This document shows, piece by piece, positions 8,828 through 16,794 of a stretch of DNA of 40,442 nucleotides. How positions within the stretch are numbered: position 1 is the first letter of the stretch; the number at the start of each line of letters is the position of its first letter. Under the pieces are notes generated by a model. That model was given only the letters and a program-made list of their open reading frames with translations, ran no database searches and was not told the origin of the DNA. The stretch covers positions 1 through 40,442 of the forward strand of contig CALWSU010000018.1 in the NCBI GenBank assembly GCA_944384295.1, read 5' to 3'. Both the position numbers and the translations under genes were made by a program. Origin of the DNA: an uncultured Lachnospiraceae bacterium. GTDB taxonomy: Bacteria; Bacillota; Clostridia; Lachnospirales; Anaerotignaceae.

Positions 8828-10243
8828 TTATTTTTTCGCTACAAATTTATCATATGCGGAACCAAATGGTTTGCCTTTGATCAATTTGCCTTGTCCTTTC
8901 TGTCCAACATATTGCGCATTTTCTACAATCACCTGACCACGCAGCAGTACAGTTTCTGGTCTACCGATTTGTTCCATACCTTCATAAATGCTGTAATCTA
9001 CGCCTTCCAAACAGCTGTCCACGCTCATAATACCTTTATAATCGGGATCAAATACAACAATATCTGCATCATAACCTACCGCAATATGACCTTTTTCTGT
9101 CAAACCATTGACTTTTGCGGGAGAAGTTGCTACAACGTCTACAAATTGTTGTTTGGACAATTTTCCAGTACATACACCATAAGTCCATAATGCATTCAAT
9201 CTATTCTGTACCGAAGGCGCACCATTGGGAATATCTGCAAAAGATTGTCCATTGCCATATCCCAAATGTTTTTGTACTGCAAAGTCAAAACCGCAATGGT
9301 CAGAACTTACGGCATTTAACCAACCTTTGTTGATTGCTTCCCACAAATATTGTTGATGGTCTTTGGTACGCAATGCAGGAGAGCATACATATTTTGCACC
9401 TTCAAAATTGGGCAAATCCAATACAGATTCATCAAACAAGAGATAATGTGCGCAAGTTTCGCCATAAACCGATTGTCCTTTTTGATAAGCTGCTTTGATT
9501 TCTTCTAACGCTTCACGACAAGTTACATGCACAATATAAATTGGTGCGTCTGCCATTTCTGCCAAATAGATAACGCGACGTGTTGCTTCTGCTTCTACAA
9601 TAGGTGGTCTGGAAACTGCATGATAATAGGTACCAGTTTTTCCTTCTGCAATCAATTTTTTTGTCAGATAATCCACCATATCTGCATTTTCCGCATGCAC
9701 CATAACTGTAATTCCAGCCTCTTTCCCAGCTGTCAATGCGTTAATGACTGCTTCATCATCTGCATGGAAGAATTGTCCTTTATATGCCAAAAACAGTTTC
9801 AATGTAGGATAGCCAGCATCTGCCAGTTTTGGAATTTCTTGAATGACTTCCGGACGTGGGTCTGTCATAACAATATGGAATGCATAGTCTACCATTGCAA
9901 CGCCGTCTACTTCTGCTTTTTTATAATCTTCAATCGATTCAATCAAACCTCTGTCTTTTTCTTGATTGACAAATTCTATAACGGTTGTTGTACCACCTAC
10001 GGCTGCTGCATTCGATGTTTCAAAACCGCGCACTTTGCTTCCCCTATATACAAAGGAGTAATGTACATGCTGGTCAATCCCGCCAGGCATTACGTATTTT
10101 CCGCTTGCATCAATCACTTTATCGACACCATCTTCTGGCAGATTTTCGCCAATTGCGGCAATCTTTTCATCAATGACCAATACGTCGCCTTTCCATTCAT
10201 TTTCTGTTGTTAAAATTGTGCCGTTTTTGATTAATATTTTCAT
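8828..10243 (-). CDS. hydA: Dihydropyrimidinase / D-hydantoinase
   Basis: Cyclic amidohydrolase that opens dihydropyrimidines or 5-substituted hydantoins to N-carbamoyl amino acids in the cytoplasm. It is 471 residues, normal for the family. Metal ligands are visible in order: HVH in MPGGIDQHVHYSF (about residue 58), the carboxylated lysine in PTLKLFLAYKG (about 150), the His of VMVHAEN, the His of IYIVHVTCREA, and Asp in SSDHCGF. The start at 10243 follows AAAGGAG; an in-frame ATG 24 bases upstream contains that Shine-Dalgarno sequence and is unlikely to be used. It sits between the M20 carbamoylase gene and DUF1097, so steps two and three of reductive pyrimidine degradation are encoded together. 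Substrate range cannot be read from sequence alone. Confidence 0.93.
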   Translation of the reverse strand: MKILIKNGTILTTENEWKGDVLVIDEKIAAIGENLPEDGVDKVIDASGKYVMPGGIDQHVHYSFVYRGSKVRGFETSNAAAVGGTTTVIEFVNQEKDRGLIESIEDYKKAEVDGVAMVDYAFHIVMTDPRPEVIQEIPKLADAGYPTLKLFLAYKGQFFHADDEAVINALTAGKEAGITVMVHAENADMVDYLTKKLIAEGKTGTYYHAVSRPPIVEAEATRRVIYLAEMADAPIYIVHVTCREALEEIKAAYQKGQSVYGETCAHYLLFDESVLDLPNFEGAKYVCSPALRTKDHQQYLWEAINKGWLNAVSSDHCGFDFAVQKHLGYGNGQSFADIPNGAPSVQNRLNALWTYGVCTGKLSKQQFVDVVATSPAKVNGLTEKGHIAVGYDADIVVFDPDYKGIMSVDSCLEGVDYSIYEGMEQIGRPETVLLRGQVIVENAQYVGQKGQGKLIKGKPFGSAYDKFVAKK

Positions 10244-10296
10244 GTGCAAATCTCCTTTCTTTCTCAAACCATTTCTTGTTATGATAAATTATGGCA

Positions 10297-11568
10297 TTAT
10301 GCTTCGTCTTTTTGATCGCATTTTAATACTGCATTCAGTAATACGCTTGCGCCCTGTGTACATTGTTTCACAGAAGTATGCTCTGGTTCACAATGAGAAA
10401 GACCTTTGTCGGAAGGTACAAAAATCATCGTTGTTGGCAGCATATAAGAAATATACTGTGCGTCATGTCCTGCGCCAGAATTGATATCCATATGAGAATA
10501 TCCCAATTCTTCCACTGCTTCTCTCACATAGCCTACCAATTCTTTATTCCAATATACGGTATCACGGTTCCAACCCAATTCCACTTCACAGCGGCAGCCT
10601 TTCCATTCCTTCTGTGGCAATTTTTGTAAAATCTCTCTGACTTGATTCAAAACATCAGGATTTTCATGTCTTACATCAATCGAAAAATCAAAAAAATCTG
10701 GAATAACTGTATTGACACATGGGTGAATCACAACTTCTCCTGTGGTATATACCAAATCTTCATGTCCTAATTGGTCAATTTCATCATGTAACCAGCAAAG
10801 CGCTTCTGCTGCGGCATGGAATGCATCATGACGTTTTTTCATAGGGAATGTACCCGCATGTGCTGCTTGTCCATAAAATTTAACACGATACAACATTTGT
10901 CCCAATACGCAAGTCACAACACCAACATCTTTGCCAGCATCTTCTAAAATAGGACCTTGTTCGATATGTAATTCAAACATTGCCTGATATTTTTCAGGAG
11001 TCATACGATTTTGAATATCGCCTTTATATTTGAAAGTTTCTAGTTTTTTGCCGAATGTCATTTCAGGGTCTAAAATAGATTTCGACTGCATCATTTTTTC
11101 ATATGCGAAATTATCACGGAAACGTTCGGGCATATAATCATGTGCCAAAATACCAGAACACATCATGCAAGGAGGAAATTCGGAACCTTCTTCATTGGTA
11201 AAAATGACCGCTGTCAGAGGGTGTTTATGTGGAATTTGATTTGCTACAATGGTTTCTAAAACTTCCATCGCGCCCATAACGCCTAAAATGCCGTCATAGT
11301 TCCCACCATTTTTTACGGAATCGCAATGAGAGCCCATCACAATACGTTTTGCATTGGGATCAGAACCTGGTATGGTTGCATACATATTTGCCAAATCATC
11401 TGTTTCGATGGTTGCGCCAATTGCCTGCATACGTCTTACAAATTCATCTCTTGCCTGTATAGCTTCTTCTGAAAGAGAATATCTTGTAATACCGCCATGT
11501 CCCGCATCGCCAAACTGTGCGAAAGTTTTGATTTTGTCTTCCATTCTTTTTTCATCGCATTGATACAT
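10297..11568 (-). CDS. hyuC: M20-family N-carbamoyl-amino-acid hydrolase / beta-ureidopropionase
   Basis: Binuclear metal amidohydrolase (423 residues) that converts an N-carbamoyl amino acid to the amino acid, CO2 and ammonia. Family motifs: GSHCDSVKNGGNYDG with the first metal His and bridging Asp, FTNEEGSEF with the Glu pair, FELHIEQGPILE, and near the C-terminus SGAGHDAQYI and GLSHCEPEHTS. These fit the allantoate amidohydrolase / L-carbamoylase / beta-ureidopropionase clade; the neighbouring dihydropyrimidinase favours a carbamoyl amino acid over allantoate. Start at ATG 11568, nine bases after GGAG; the longer reading frame starts on an ATG upstream of that site. First gene of the sigma-54 operon, about 100 bases after the -24/-12 promoter. 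Confidence 0.9.
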   Translation of the reverse strand: MYQCDEKRMEDKIKTFAQFGDAGHGGITRYSLSEEAIQARDEFVRRMQAIGATIETDDLANMYATIPGSDPNAKRIVMGSHCDSVKNGGNYDGILGVMGAMEVLETIVANQIPHKHPLTAVIFTNEEGSEFPPCMMCSGILAHDYMPERFRDNFAYEKMMQSKSILDPEMTFGKKLETFKYKGDIQNRMTPEKYQAMFELHIEQGPILEDAGKDVGVVTCVLGQMLYRVKFYGQAAHAGTFPMKKRHDAFHAAAEALCWLHDEIDQLGHEDLVYTTGEVVIHPCVNTVIPDFFDFSIDVRHENPDVLNQVREILQKLPQKEWKGCRCEVELGWNRDTVYWNKELVGYVREAVEELGYSHMDINSGAGHDAQYISYMLPTTMIFVPSDKGLSHCEPEHTSVKQCTQGASVLLNAVLKCDQKDEA

Positions 11569-11663
11569 TGTTCTGTTCTCCTTTCTCATTTGAAAAATAT
11601 AAAAATCATAATCGAATTATTTACAAGCACTTTTCCTAGGATGTGATGATGCCTATATCATAA

Positions 11664-11678
11664 GCAAGCATTGTGCCA
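11664..11678 (-). promoter_or_regulatory. Canonical sigma-54 (-24/-12) promoter of the hydantoin operon
   Basis: The minus strand reads TGGCAC-AATGC-TTGC, a perfect match to the TGGCAC-N5-TTGC consensus, so GG and GC fall at -24 and -12. Transcription would start near 11652, about 85 bases before hyuC. No competing sigma-A promoter of similar quality is visible in the same gap. A sigma-54 activator gene lies just past the operon. Confidence 0.88.
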
Positions 11679-11799
11679 AATAGATGTTTTCCCGTTTAAA
11701 ATTCCAAAAAATTATATAAATTGCATATTTTTTATACAGAACAAAAGACAATATCAATAAAATAATCCTGATATACCATGTCAATTTGTCTCATTTTTC

Positions 11800-11828
11800 G
11801 CATGTATTTTTTATATAAAAATACATGC
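11800..11828. repeat. Perfect 12-bp inverted repeat with 5-bp spacer
   Basis: GCATGTATTTTT (11800-11811), TATAT, AAAAATACATGC (11817-11828). It lies between the sigma-54 promoter and the first palindrome, in AT-rich DNA. It lacks a clear T-tail on either side, so it looks more like a binding or DNA-structure element than a terminator. Confidence 0.5.
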
Positions 11829-11852
11829 AATTTGATTATTATGCAAAAACGC

Positions 11853-11868
11853 CATGCAAATTTGCATG
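11853..11868. promoter_or_regulatory. Putative upstream activating sequence 1
   Basis: Perfect 16-bp palindrome CATGCAAATTTGCATG centred about 190 bases upstream of the sigma-54 promoter. The 14-bp core recurs at 12036-12049. The distance and dyad symmetry fit a binding site for a Fis-type sigma-54 activator; which protein binds is not shown. Confidence 0.6.
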
Positions 11869-12035
11869 ATTTCTCCAAAAATTGACATTTGTTTCGTATC
11901 AACAGAAAAAATATCACAAAATAAAACTTTATAGTAAACCAGTTTTCCTGTATTTGCAGCAAAAACATTTGTATTTTCATTATAACACTGCACGAGAAAT
12001 TCATTATCAATGAACATCAACACAATGGAACACAC

Positions 12036-12049
12036 ATGCAAATTTGCAT
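12036..12049. promoter_or_regulatory. Putative upstream activating sequence 2
   Basis: Perfect 14-bp palindrome ATGCAAATTTGCAT, identical to the core of 11853-11868, with centres 182 bases apart. It is also about 140 bases upstream of the plus-strand ttcA-like gene, so it could affect either side. The 597-base gap 11590-12186 holds these sites and the sigma-54 promoter but no convincing gene. Confidence 0.55.
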
Positions 12050-12148
12050 AAATGGTGTAAAAAACAATCCCATATCTAAATTTGGCATCAAAATCGAACC
12101 ATATTTTTTGTTTTGTTTGCAAGGCTTTTCTTTTTCCTATCTTTTCGC

Positions 12149-12154
12149 TATAAT
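12149..12154 (+). promoter_or_regulatory. -10 box before the ttcA-like gene
   Basis: Perfect TATAAT 33 bases before the ATG, but no recognisable -35 hexamer at 16-18 bases. The short leader carries TGGAGG (12175-12180), six bases before the start codon. Confidence 0.4.
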
Positions 12155-12186
12155 AAAAAACAAAGTACATCAACTGGAGGAAAAAC

Positions 12187-12909
12187 ATGAAATTACAAAA
12201 ACTATTGAGCTATGTACGACGGGCAATCGATGATTATCAAATGATTGCAGAAGGTGATAAAATCGCTGTAGGCGTTTCTGGTGGAAAAGACAGCCTTTGC
12301 CTTTTGGTTGCTCTGCGTCATTTACAACGTTTTTATCCAAAATCTTTTACATTAGAAGCAATCACTGTTTCTTTGGGATTACCCGGTGCAAGCTATGACG
12401 ATATACAAAAATTTTGCGATGAAATTGGCGTACCGTATTCTGTCGTACATACCGATATTGGACAGATTATATTTGAAGAACGCAAAGAAAAAAATCCTTG
12501 TTCTTTATGTGCCAAAATGCGCAAAGGTGCGCTTCACACAAAAGCGGAAGAATTGGGCTGCAATAAAGTTGCTTTAGGTCATAACAAAGATGATGTGGTG
12601 GAAACTTTCTTTATGTCTTTGTTCTATGAAGGACGTATCAATTGTTTTGCACCTGTCAGCTATCTGGACCGCAGTAAATTGTATTCCATTCGACCTCTGC
12701 TGTATGTACCGGAATGGGAATGTCGTTCTTTTGTCAAACAAAGCGGCATTGCTATTGTAAAAAATCCCTGTTTGGCAGACGGCAACACCAAACGACAAGA
12801 AACCAAAGAACTTTTGGCGGACTTATCCAAAAATTATGATAATTTACAGGAAAAAGTATTTGGTGCAATTCGTCGTTCTGCCATCAAAGGTTGGAATGGA
12901 GAGATTTGA
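12187..12909 (+). CDS. TtcA-like tRNA 2-thiolation ATPase (PP-loop family)
   Basis: Cytoplasmic PP-loop ATPase of the TtcA/TilS superfamily, 240 residues. The ATP pyrophosphatase loop is VGVSGGKDSLCL (about residue 29). TtcA-type cysteines are visible as CSLC (about 102-105) and a third Cys in KNPCLADGN (about 198), which in the TtcA group hold an iron-sulfur cluster. HNKDDVVETFF is the second PP-loop motif. The likely role is sulfur transfer to tRNA, with s2C32 the obvious guess, but related Firmicutes proteins are poorly characterised. First gene of a plus-strand operon; its stop is one base before the next ATG. Confidence 0.85.
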   Translation: MKLQKLLSYVRRAIDDYQMIAEGDKIAVGVSGGKDSLCLLVALRHLQRFYPKSFTLEAITVSLGLPGASYDDIQKFCDEIGVPYSVVHTDIGQIIFEERKEKNPCSLCAKMRKGALHTKAEELGCNKVALGHNKDDVVETFFMSLFYEGRINCFAPVSYLDRSKLYSIRPLLYVPEWECRSFVKQSGIAIVKNPCLADGNTKRQETKELLADLSKNYDNLQEKVFGAIRRSAIKGWNGEI

Positions 12910-12910
12910 T

Positions 12911-13972
12911 ATGTCTATCTATCATGAAGAAACCAAAATCAAAGATACGCAACTTTTAAGAGAAATCCAAAAAGATTTACCTGCTTGTACGAAAGAATTT
13001 TTTCGTGGTATTTCACAAACCACATCTGCCAAAACACGTTTAGGGTATGCTTATGATTTGCGTATTTTCTTTCGATACCTCTATGAGGAACATAGTATAT
13101 TAGGCGGTAAAGATACACTGCACCTCACCACCGAAGACTTGAATCAAATCACATCAGATGATATTGATTGTTTTATGGAATATTTATCTTATTATATCCG
13201 TTCGGATCATGAACACCCAGAACATCAAGCAGAATTGCACAACGAAGAAAAAGGAAAAGCTCGCAAATTAGCTGCCATACGCGCCATGTTTAAGTATTTT
13301 TATAAAAAAGGAAAAATTGCGGCAAACCCTGCAACCATTGTAGACAGTCCAAAAATCCACACAAAACAAATCATTCGTTTAGATGTCAATGAAATGGCTG
13401 ATTTATTAGACGCTGTAGAATCTGGGGCAAAACTGACAGACCGCCAAAAAACATTACACGAAAAAACCAAAAAAAGAGATTTGGCAATTGTGACACTGCT
13501 TTTGGGGACTGGTATGCGTGTTTCAGAATGTGTGGGTGTCAACCGCAAAGATTTAGATTTTCAAAATTATGGTGTGAAAGTACAACGCAAAGGCGGAAAT
13601 GAAGTGATGCTGTATTTTGGCGATGAAGTCGCACAAGCATTACAAGATTATTTAGAAGAACGCAACGAAGCCATTACAAAAAATGAGGAGGAGGACGCTT
13701 TATTTTTATCCTCACAAGGCAAACGCATTTCTGTACGTGCCGTGCAAAATTTAGTCAAAAAATATGCCTCCGGTGTCACGGTCAAGCATATCACACCACA
13801 TAAATTACGCAGTACTTACGGCACAAATTTATATCAAGAAACCGGCGATATTTATTTGGTAGCGGACGCTTTGGGGCATGCCGATGTCAATACCACGCGG
13901 AAACATTATGCTGAAATCGAAGAAAATCGCCGCAAACGTGCTGCTTCTTTTATCAAGCTCAGAAAGGACTGA
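12911..13972 (+). CDS. Tyrosine recombinase of the Xer type
   Basis: Site-specific recombinase of 353 residues with an N-terminal SAM-like core-binding domain (residues about 30-140) and a C-terminal catalytic domain. Catalytic residues: Arg in GTGMRVSE, Lys in VQRKGGN, His and Arg in HKLRSTYG, His in ALGHADVN, and nucleophile Tyr in RKHYAEIEE. Length and the sequence around RDLAIVTLLLGTGMR resemble single-protein Xer systems (XerS-like), though XerC/D cannot be excluded. I chose ATG 12911 because GGAGA lies about eight bases before it and it follows the ttcA-like stop; an upstream in-frame ATG lies inside the preceding gene. No integrase-type cargo, direct-repeat attachment sites or phage genes flank it, so a chromosome-dimer-resolution role is likelier than a mobile element. 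Confidence 0.9.
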   Translation: MSIYHEETKIKDTQLLREIQKDLPACTKEFFRGISQTTSAKTRLGYAYDLRIFFRYLYEEHSILGGKDTLHLTTEDLNQITSDDIDCFMEYLSYYIRSDHEHPEHQAELHNEEKGKARKLAAIRAMFKYFYKKGKIAANPATIVDSPKIHTKQIIRLDVNEMADLLDAVESGAKLTDRQKTLHEKTKKRDLAIVTLLLGTGMRVSECVGVNRKDLDFQNYGVKVQRKGGNEVMLYFGDEVAQALQDYLEERNEAITKNEEEDALFLSSQGKRISVRAVQNLVKKYASGVTVKHITPHKLRSTYGTNLYQETGDIYLVADALGHADVNTTRKHYAEIEENRRKRAASFIKLRKD

Positions 13973-13978
13973 TCTTGT

Positions 13979-14617
13979 TTGAAACCAAAACAACCTACAT
14001 CCGCGGATTTTGCGCGTGTATTTGGCGAAAAAACGCCACAACCTATACTGTCTTTGAAAAAATTTGCCGTACTGGCACTTTTGACACAAGCCACTCCAGA
14101 GGAACTGCACTTTGTATTGACCAAACGTGCTGCCCATGTACGGCAACCCGGCGATATTTGTTTTCCCGGAGGGCATCAAGAACCTAATGAAACCTTGCGT
14201 CAGACCGCTTTACGCGAAACAGAGGAAGAACTTGGTATCCCTGCACAAAAAATACAGATTTTAGGTAAAAGTAATTTTATGCTGACCGCTTATGGTGCTT
14301 TGATTCAGCCTTATATTGGTATTGTAGAATATCATGATTTTTGTCAACTACATTTTCAAACAGAAGAAGTCGCAGAAGTATTCACTGTACCGCTTTCTTT
14401 CTTTCAGACGCAGCAGCCTGAAGTACATTATATGCATTGGAAAGCGGATATGTCTGTTCCCTTTCCATATGAACGCATTGAAAACGGAAAAAACTATCGT
14501 TTTCGAGAATATCGTGTACCAGAATTATTTTATCATTATCATGGGTACACCATTTGGGGATTGACTGCGCAAATCATAGAAAATATTATGCAGGAAGTCA
14601 CAATATCTTCTACATAA
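13979..14617 (+). CDS. Nudix hydrolase, CoA pyrophosphatase-like
   Basis: Predicted to hydrolyse a nucleoside-diphosphate-linked substrate, probably CoA or its derivatives (NudL/CoAse group). 212 residues, close to NudL. The Nudix box GGHQEPNETLRQTALRETEE runs into ELG, with the metal-binding REtEEE core intact. Upstream FVLTKRAAHVRQPGDICFPGG matches the LTkRs..hl..hpGqisFPGG signature of CoA pyrophosphatases. The start is TTG at 13979, six bases after the recombinase stop, with AAAGGA about ten bases before; a rare start codon, but no ATG fits better. Last gene of the plus-strand operon, followed by a terminator. Confidence 0.88.
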   Translation: MKPKQPTSADFARVFGEKTPQPILSLKKFAVLALLTQATPEELHFVLTKRAAHVRQPGDICFPGGHQEPNETLRQTALRETEEELGIPAQKIQILGKSNFMLTAYGALIQPYIGIVEYHDFCQLHFQTEEVAEVFTVPLSFFQTQQPEVHYMHWKADMSVPFPYERIENGKNYRFREYRVPELFYHYHGYTIWGLTAQIIENIMQEVTISST

Positions 14618-14644
14618 CATACAAATAAAAGAATAATGCCATTG

Positions 14645-14686
14645 AAAAATGCACCTTCATTTTTACTTGTAACAGGTGCATTTTTT
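14645..14686. terminator. Bidirectional intrinsic terminator
   Basis: AAAAATGCACCT (14645-14656) pairs with AGGTGCATTTTTT (14674-14686), giving T-runs on both strands. It separates the plus-strand ttcA/xer/nudix operon from the convergent minus-strand gene ending at 14701. Confidence 0.85.
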
Positions 14687-14700
14687 ATATTTTTATATAT

Positions 14701-15243
14701 TTATTTGTTGACTTGTTTGCGATAAATGGTAAGCGTATCTGATGTTCCAATGACAAAATAATTCCCACAAGGGCTAAATCCATATACCAAAACTGCAAAG
14801 TCATCTAATACAACACTACAAAATTGCGGCTCCATATACCAAGCATGGTATTGTGGCATAAATATGACTTTTTCTTTGGGCCATTCTGGCATCACACAGT
14901 CTAAAAAATCTCCATTTTTTGTCATACGTCGTAAGCCGCCTCCGCCTTCGCCTGCAATCTGTACCATTTCTTCTCCTAGCATGGGCGCATATGCCAACAA
15001 TTCCAATTCATCATAATTTTCCTCACAAAATGTAACTTGCGCCGTATTACAGTCAATGACAGACTGACCTTGAGAAGAAATACAAATCAATTTTTCTGTT
15101 TGTACTTGAGAAAATCCTACATATAACAATCCACCAATACCCAATTCTACTTTCGTCCAGCCCTCTGGTATCCGTACTGGAATTTGCTGTATCATAGAAA
15201 TCAATCGTTTTCTATTTTCGTCTAATATTGTTTGATAAGACAT
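14701..15243 (-). CDS. Uncharacterised protein downstream of the isochorismatase-family gene
   Basis: I do not recognise a family. The protein is 180 residues, soluble, without signal peptide or membrane segment. It alternates short strands (GIGGLLYVGFSQ, KLICISSQGQSVID, VIFMPQYHAWYMEP, FAVLVYGFSPCGNYFVIG), which suggests an all-beta fold, and has a glycine run AGEGGGGL about residue 100. ATG 15243 is preferred because GGAG lies eight bases upstream; a TTG two codons earlier is too close to it. It starts 31 bases after the hydrolase stop and is probably cotranscribed, so a role linked to that enzyme is possible but unproven. Confidence 0.75.
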   Translation of the reverse strand: MSYQTILDENRKRLISMIQQIPVRIPEGWTKVELGIGGLLYVGFSQVQTEKLICISSQGQSVIDCNTAQVTFCEENYDELELLAYAPMLGEEMVQIAGEGGGGLRRMTKNGDFLDCVMPEWPKEKVIFMPQYHAWYMEPQFCSVVLDDFAVLVYGFSPCGNYFVIGTSDTLTIYRKQVNK

Positions 15244-15273
15244 GGGCAATTCTCCTTCGTATTTCTTTATCCT

Positions 15274-15933
15274 TTATTCTGGTATGGTTTCATCAGCTAC
15301 AACCCATGCGCGTACTTGTTCTACTTGATTGATTTCGGATAATACATCTTTTCCCTGTTCTAAAAAATCCTTTGCTTGTATGATTTGTGCGCCGATAAAA
15401 GCCATATCTTCCAGATTTGCCTGCTGTACTGCCTCATTTCGTGAAGAACAGCAATCGGCAATCACTGCCACGTTATAATCTAATGACAATCCATCATAAC
15501 AGGTAGCACGGATACAATTTGGCGTTGTTGTACCGGTTAATAGAATGGTATCCACGCATAAACGGCGTAATATCAAATCCAATTCTGTTTGGAAAAATGC
15601 AGAAAATCTCGGTTTGATAATGGTATAATCTCCTGCTTTTGGCTCTAATTGTACAGGTGGTACAATGGAACATGGTCCTGTACTATTGGGTGCCAAACAG
15701 CGTCCGCCTGCCAGCCAATTTTCATATCGGCACGCTTCCACATCAGAACCATTTTTGCGGTAAATACGATTGACAAAAAATACAGGTATTTTACATTCTC
15801 TCGCTTTGTCCAATACATTGGCTAAGGTTGGCACAGTATCCGCAGCTTGTTGTATGTATAGCGGGGAATCTGGGTGCAAAAAACCAGATTCCATATCAAT
15901 CACGAGCAAAGCTGCTTTTTTTTGGTTTGTCAT
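15274..15933 (-). CDS. Isochorismatase-family cysteine hydrolase
   Basis: Cytoplasmic alpha/beta hydrolase of the isochorismatase-like superfamily (219 residues), whose members cleave amide or vinyl-ether bonds (N-carbamoylsarcosine, nicotinamide, ureidoacrylate, biuret and others). The Asp-Lys-Cys catalytic triad is visible: Asp in LLVIDMESGFL, Lys in TIIKPRFSAF, and Cys in the TGTTTPNCIRAT loop, which also holds the usual cis-peptide. The start at 15933 follows GAAGGA; an in-frame ATG 30 bases upstream is less well placed. It is divergent from an SsuBC-type importer with an inverted repeat between them. The substrate cannot be named; a nitrogenous amide taken up by that importer is a guess. 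Confidence 0.88.
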   Translation of the reverse strand: MTNQKKAALLVIDMESGFLHPDSPLYIQQAADTVPTLANVLDKARECKIPVFFVNRIYRKNGSDVEACRYENWLAGGRCLAPNSTGPCSIVPPVQLEPKAGDYTIIKPRFSAFFQTELDLILRRLCVDTILLTGTTTPNCIRATCYDGLSLDYNVAVIADCCSSRNEAVQQANLEDMAFIGAQIIQAKDFLEQGKDVLSEINQVEQVRAWVVADETIPE

Positions 15934-15976
15934 AAAATTCCTTCTTTCTTTTTTTCTAAGCATAACACAGTTTTTT

Positions 15977-15998
15977 CAAAAGGGAAAGGCACCTTTTG
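15977..15998. promoter_or_regulatory. Possible operator between divergent genes
   Basis: Inverted repeat CAAAAGG-N8-CCTTTTG in the 114-base gap between the isochorismatase-family gene (minus) and the ABC operon (plus). A central position in a divergent gap fits a shared operator, but no regulator gene is adjacent. Confidence 0.35.
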
Positions 15999-16047
15999 TC
16001 CGCGCTGCCATACTATATTCATATAATTTACAAAGGAGGTTTTTCCA

Positions 16048-16794
16048 TTGCTTCCTATGATTTCTCTACAAGATGTCAGTTTGAGTTATCACAGCCCAAA
16101 TGGCGAAACACGTGCCGTTTCGCATTTATCTTTTTCTGTTGCGGAAGGCGAATTTGTGACAATCGTTGGTCCAAGCGGTTGCGGTAAATCTTCCATATTG
16201 TCCATGTTATCCGGTTTGATTGCGCCTTCTGCTGGCACAGTACAAGTCAATGGCAATATGGGATATATGCTGCAAAAAGACCAACTTCTACCTTGGCGCA
16301 CCATACGACGAAATGCACAACTTGGATTGGAATTACAAAACAAATTGACACCAGAGAATATTGCTTTTGTAGACTATATGTTAGAGCAATATGGTCTTGG
16401 TGAATTCAAAGACCGTTTTCCAGCAGAACTTTCTGGCGGTATGCGGCAACGTGCCGCATTGATTCGCACACTTGCAGTAAAACCAGATGTATTACTGTTA
16501 GACGAACCTTTTTCCGCTCTGGATTATCAAACACGTCTTTCTGTTGCTGATGAAATCGGTACCATTATACGCAAAGAAGGAAAAACCGCGTTATTGGTCA
16601 GCCATGATATTTCAGAAGCCATCAGCCTTTCTGACCGTGTGATTGTACTTTCCGGCAGACCCGCAAGATTGAAAAAAATACACAAAATAGAACTTTCTGT
16701 AGCAGACCGTACCCCTATGAAAGCAAGAGAAGCACCTGAATTTCGTGCATATTTCAATACGATATGGAAGGAGTTGGATATTCATGTGGCGTGA
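16048..16794 (+). CDS. ABC importer ATPase, SsuB/TauB type
   Basis: Cytoplasmic ATPase of a nitrate/sulfonate/taurine-type (NitT/TauT) importer, 248 residues. Walker A is GPSGCGKS (about residue 44), Q-loop YMLQKDQLLPWRT, signature LSGGMRQRAAL, Walker B VLLLDEPFSALD, and the switch His in LLVSHDISEA. LPWRT and EPFSALDYQTR are typical of this subfamily. TTG 16048 is the likely start since AAAGGAGG lies eight bases before it; ATG 16057 would be 17 bases away. It overlaps the permease gene by 11 bases. The subfamily also takes up pyrimidine and thiamine precursors and other organics, so the substrate is open. Confidence 0.92.
   Translation: MLPMISLQDVSLSYHSPNGETRAVSHLSFSVAEGEFVTIVGPSGCGKSSILSMLSGLIAPSAGTVQVNGNMGYMLQKDQLLPWRTIRRNAQLGLELQNKLTPENIAFVDYMLEQYGLGEFKDRFPAELSGGMRQRAALIRTLAVKPDVLLLDEPFSALDYQTRLSVADEIGTIIRKEGKTALLVSHDISEAISLSDRVIVLSGRPARLKKIHKIELSVADRTPMKAREAPEFRAYFNTIWKELDIHVA

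Noticed and set aside
11732..12188. Minus-strand frames of 92 and 125 residues in the hyuC-ttcA gap
   Set aside because: Low-complexity Phe/Ile/Tyr translations without ribosome sites, produced by AT-rich DNA that carries regulatory sites.
12911..13972. Integrase of a prophage or integrative element
   Set aside because: No phage, conjugation or excisionase genes, no tRNA attachment site and no flanking direct repeats; it lies in a housekeeping operon and looks like Xer.
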